Assembly (NCBI RefSeq): GCF_048773025.1 | Contig: NC_133544.1 | Location: 76,111,001-76,175,000 of the forward strand | Length of the DNA stretch: 64,000 nt | Direction of reading: 5' to 3' | Source: Camelus bactrianus | Lineage: Eukaryota > Chordata > Mammalia > Artiodactyla > Camelidae | Part shown: positions 59,668 to 64,000 of the stretch, piece after piece | How positions within the stretch are numbered: position 1 is the first letter of the stretch | How the letters are laid out: every line of letters begins with the position of its first letter | Notes under the pieces: model-generated | What the model was told of the DNA's origin: nothing | What the model saw: the letters and a program-made list of their open reading frames with translations, nothing else | Database searches by the model: none | Position numbers and translations under genes: made by a program

Positions 59668-62600
59668 ATTCATTGGGATATAATTGACATAGCATTTAAT
59701 AGTTTCAGGTTTACAACTTAATGCTTTGATATATGTATATATTGTGAAATCATTACTACAATAAGTTTGCACATGGTTACAGATTTTTTTCTTGTGATGA
59801 GTGCTTTTGAGATTTACTCTCTTAGCAACTTTCAAATATACAATACAGTATTGTTAACTATAGTCACCATGCTGTAAGTAACACCCCCAAGATATATTTA
59901 TCTTACACTGGGAGGTTGTATCTTTTGATCACCTTCATCCATTTTATCTACCCCTCCCTACCCCTACCACTGACAATCATCAATCTGTTCTCTGTATATG
60001 TAAGTTCAATTTTTTTTTAGATTTAACATATAAAGTCATAATTACTTGTCTTTCTCAGACTAATTTCACTTAGCATACACACACACAAACCACATTTTCT
60101 TTATCCATTCATTTGTTGATGAACTCAAATTGTTTTCATGTCTTGGCTATTGTTAATAATGCAATGAACATAGGGATGAAAATATATTTTCTTGATAGTT
60201 GTTTGTTTTTCAGATAAATACTCCGAAGCAGAATTGCTGAATGGCATAGTAGTTCAATTTTTGATATTTTGAGGAAACTCCATATTATTTTCTATAGTGG
60301 TTGCACCAATTTACATTTCTATCAACAGTGTACAAAAGTTCTCTTTTCTCCACATCCACACCAAGACAGGTTATTTCTTGTCTTTTTGATAATAGGCATT
60401 CTAACAGGTGTGAGGTCATTTCTCACTGTGGTTTTAATTTGCCTTTCCTGATGATGAGCACCATATCATGTACCTGTTGTCCATCAGTATGTCTATTCAG
60501 ATCCTATGCCCATTTTAAAATCAGGTTGTTTTTCTTGCTATCAAGTTGTATGTGTACTTTATATATTTTAGATATTAACCTCTTATCAAATAATATGATT
60601 TGCATACATTTTTTCCTACTTTATAGATTGTATTTCATTTTATTGATGGTTTCCTTTTTGTGCAGAAGTGTTTTAATTTCTTATAGTTTCACTTGTTAAG
60701 TTTTGCTTATATTGCCTTTGCTTTTGTTGTCAAATCCAAAAAAGTCATTGCCAAGACTGATGTAAAGGAGCTTACCCCCTACATTTTCTTTTAGGAGTTA
60801 CAATTTCAGTGAAGTTTTTAATTCATTTCGAGTTGACTTTTTGTATGATGTAAAATAGCGGTCCAGTTTCATTCTTTTGCATATGGCTGCCCAGTTTTCC
60901 CAACATCATTTATTGAAGAGACTATCCATTCCCCATTTTATGTTCTTGGCTCCTTTGTTGTAAATTAAATAAACATACTTGAGTGGGTTTATTTCTGGGC
61001 TCTTGATTCTGTTCCATTGATCTGTGTGTCTGTTTTTAATGCCCATGCTATAGTGTTCTGATGGCTATATCTTTGTAATATAGGATGAAATTGGGAAGTG
61101 TGATGCCTCCAGCTTTGTTTTTTATTCTCAAGGTCATTTTGTCTATTGGGGGTCTTTTGTGGTTCTATACAAATTTTAGGATTGTTTTTCTATTTCTGTG
61201 AAAAATGCCGTTGGAATTTCAGTAGGAATTACACTGAACCTTTAAATTGCTTTGGGTATTACGGACATTTTAACAATATTAAAAGATTCTTCCCATTCAT
61301 GTACATGAATATCTTTCCATTTGTTTGTATCTTCTTTAGTTTCTTTCATCAGTGTCTTATAACATTTTGTATAGGTCTCTTACCTCCTTGGTTAAATTTA
61401 TTCTCAGATATTTTACTCTTGTTTGGTACAACTGTAAATGGGGTTATTTTCTAAATTTTTTTCCGATAGTTCATTATTAGTGTATGGAAATGTGATCGAT
61501 TTTTGAATATTGATTTTGTGTTCTGCAACTTTACTGATTTTATTAGATCTAATAATTTTTGTTGGAGTCTTTAGGATATTCTATATATGATATCATATAA
61601 TCTGCAAATAGAGAGATTTGAATTTCTTTATTCAACTGGATGGCTTTTATTTTTCTTGGCCTAATTGTTCTGGCCAGGACTTTCAATACTGTATTGAATG
61701 AAACTAGTAAGAGTAGGTATTCTTGGCTTGTTCCTGATTTTAGAGGAGATGTTTCCAGTTTTTCACTGTTGAGTATGATGTTAACTATAGGTTTGTAGTA
61801 TGTGCTCTTGCTGTTCCTTCTATACCCACTTTGTTGAGAGTTTTATCGTGCATGGGCATTGAATTTTGTCATAAGCTTTTTCTGTGTTTGTTGAGATGAT
61901 TATGTGATTTCTGTCATTTATCCTGTTAACATGGTGTATCACATTGATTGATTTGCAGGTGTTGAATCATCTTTGAACCCCTGGGATAAATTTTTCTTTA
62001 AAATGATGTATGATCCTTTAATGTATTCTTGACTTCAGTTTACTAATATTTTGAGGCAGATTGTTCCATCTCTGTTTATCAGGGATAGTGGTATCTAATT
62101 TTCACCTTTTGTAGTGTTCTTATCTGGCTTCAATATTAGGGTAATTGTAGCCTCATAAAATATACTTGGAAGTGTTCTTTCCTCTTCAATTTTTTTTTGG
62201 TGGGGTTTGAAAATAATTGGTATTGATTCTTTTTTTCAATGTTTGGTAAAATTCACCAATGGTCATAGGCTTTACTGAGGTGGGGAGTGATTTTTGATTA
62301 CCGATTCAATCTGCATATTCATTATTGGTCTGTTTAGATTTTCTATTTCATCATAATTCACTCTTGGTAGGTTGTATATGTGTAGGAATTTGTTCAGTTT
62401 TTCTAGGTTGTCCAATCTGTTGGCATATAAAAGTTTATAGTGGTCTCTTATGAGTCTTTGCATTTCTGTAGTATCTGTTTTAATGTCTCCTCTTTTATTT
62501 CTAATATTTGAGTCCTCTCTCTTTTTTTCAGTTTAGCAAAAGATTTGTTAATTTTGTTTCTTTTCAAAATACTAACTCTAAGTTTTGCTTGTTTTTCTAA

Positions 62601-63403
62601 TGTATATTTTGTTTGTTTCTTTAATATCTGTTATTTCCTTCCTTCTACTAACTTTGGGCTCAGTTGTTTTTCTATGAGGTGCAAAGTTACGTTATAATTT
62701 GAAATGCATTTTCTCAATGTAGGCATTTATTGCTACAAACTTCCATAGCCAAACTGCTTTTGCTGTATCTTAGTTTAGATATGTTGTGGTTCCATTTTTA
62801 TTTGTTTTAAGATTTTTAAAATTTCTCTTATGATTTTTTCTTCAGTCCACTGGCTATTCAAAAGAGGTGCTTGATATGATTTCAGTCGTCTTAAATTTGT
62901 TAAGACTTGTTTTGTGGCCTAACATATGCTCTATACTGGAGAATATGTGCTTGAAGAGAAGTGTGCTCTTGGTGTTGGATAGAATATTCTGTATTGTCTA
63001 TTAGGTCCATTTTGTCCAGAGTCTTGTTCAGATCTACTCTTACCCTATTGATTTTTTTTGTGTGGATGATCTATCCATTGTTGAAAATGCGGTATTAGAG
63101 TCCTGTACTATTACTGTTTTGCTGTCACTTTCTCCCGTCAGTTCTGTTAATATTTGCTTTATACATTTAAGTACTCCAATGTTGGGTGCATGATTATTTG
63201 TGATTGTTATATCATCTTGGTGAACTGACCCGTTTGTAATTATGCAGTAACCTTCTTTGCCTCTTTTTACAGTTTTTGATTTAAAGTCTATTTTGTCTGG
63301 TAGAAATTAGCTACCTTTGTTTTTCTTTTCGTTACCACTTGCATAGAGTATCTTTTCCCATCCATTCACTTTCAGCCTATATGACCTTTCTCCTTCTCTT
63401 AAA
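59668..63403 (-). mobile_element. L1 LINE, 3' UTR plus nearly all of ORF2
   Basis: The 3' UTR (GGGATATAATTGACATAGCA, GTTTCAGGTTTACAACTTAA) starts at 59668. ORF2 is covered from its C-terminal end up through RT and into the endonuclease domain, stopping near 63403 close to the first 50 codons of ORF2. About 3.7 kb, dense in stops and small gaps, so non-functional. It is the second-longest L1 here and of an old type. It starts exactly where the L1 at 58320 stops. Confidence 0.9.
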
Positions 63404-63616
63404 TCGTTGCAACTGCTTGTATTTTTCTCTCCACCAGAAGGTTTTCAAGTTTCTCCCATTGAATGTTTTAGTATCTGTGCTGTTATCTTGTTCCAGGGAT
63501 TATTTGTGTCTCATATATCACCTGGGTTGGGGTCCTCATTGCCATCTAGCCAGTGCATGACCCAGTTCCCAAATCCCATCTTACAGACTGCATTCTCAGA
63601 GCACATCTGTTACCAC
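63404..63616 (-). repeat. probable leader and tRNA-Leu primer site of the ERVL fossil
   Basis: On the minus strand, one base after the LTR terminus at 63617, TGGTAACAGATGTGCTC (plus 63599-63615) matches the tRNA-Leu primer site TGGTGTCAGAAGTGGGA at 11 of 17 positions. ERVL elements are known to use tRNA-Leu. The following GTAAGATGGGATTTGGGAAC stretch looks like the ERVL leader. Decayed. Confidence 0.4.
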
Positions 63617-64000
63617 TGTGTCAGTTGGACTCCTCCACGGAGTAGACACTGGGATGGTGTTAAGGAGTGCAAATGGTTTATTGGAAAGTAGCACCTGTTA
63701 AAGGAAAAAGGAAGCAGTTTGGTAGGAGAAAGTGTCAGACTATGATGCATCTCAGACAAAGTCTCTGCCAGCATAGCAGGGAGTTTCAGAGTTTCGGAGA
63801 AAAGGTTATCTATTAGATACAAAATGGTTAGGCCATTTTAACATAGTCTTTCTCTTTTTGGTTGGGTTCACCTCAAGAGTGTGATAGCTAGAAGGTGGAG
63901 ATATGAAGGAGTAAACATTCTCAAGGCCATGTTTTTAGAAAATCCAGGATAAGCCAGTAAGATTGAGCTAAAGTAGCTTTTGTTAGTCAGATAAGGAAGA
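63617..64000 (-). repeat. 5' LTR of the ERVL-type fossil, cut by the window edge
   Basis: It begins TGTGTCAGTTGGACTCCTCC and aligns with the LTR at 52467 and the solo copy at 39575. In a minus-strand provirus the 5' LTR lies at the high coordinate, as here. Shared blocks include GGTTTATTGG, GGAAGCAG and TCAGACTATGAT. The far end lies beyond the window. Confidence 0.45.

Overview
This is a gene-poor, repeat-dense stretch of mammalian nuclear DNA. The lineage signals are two tRNA-Ala-derived SINEs (6062-6151 and 19911-20065) of the kind abundant in camelids, and L1 3' ends of cetartiodactyl type. A camel, llama or alpaca is the best fit. That is an inference from remembered repeat families, not a database match. 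I found no protein-coding exon of the host, no rRNA, no functional tRNA gene and no CRISPR array that I can support. Most long open frames are L1 ORF2 remnants or chance frames.

Layout. 1-6.8 kb: mostly single-copy-looking sequence with an L1 3' scrap, an MLT1-type LTR, a SINE and an old repeat. 6.9-10 kb: an L1 with an internal deletion. 10-16 kb: old L2/MIR debris, a hAT-type element, an LTR with a 32-bp tandem repeat and an MLT1-type LTR. 16.1-23.7 kb: an L1 pile-up in which one long L1 is itself interrupted by a younger L1 end and by a SINE. 23.7-31.2 kb: largely unassigned sequence with an old L1 end, MIR, L2 pieces and an LTR remnant. 31.4-33.3 kb: a 5'-truncated L1 with clear target-site duplications inserted in an L2, then an MLT1-type LTR. 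33.3-44.2 kb: L2/MIR, an old L1, LTR remnants and unassigned sequence. 44.6-48.5 kb: three L1s, one nested inside another with a perfect 17-bp duplication. 48.5-52.4 kb: unassigned plus L2. 52.5-57.6 kb: an ERVL-type provirus fossil on the minus strand with recognisable dUTPase, integrase and RT remnants, itself hit by an MLT1 LTR. 57.6-63.4 kb: a Tigger-like DNA transposon and three L1s. 63.4-64 kb: a decayed tRNA-Leu primer site and an LTR matching the one at 52.5 kb, probably the other end of the same provirus.

All sixteen L1 fragments I recognise lie on the minus strand. This is the most striking whole-window feature. It would fit an intron of a plus-strand gene, although the five MLT1-type LTRs all lie on the plus strand and argue the other way. 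I see no new biological system here. The value of the window is its layered insertion history.
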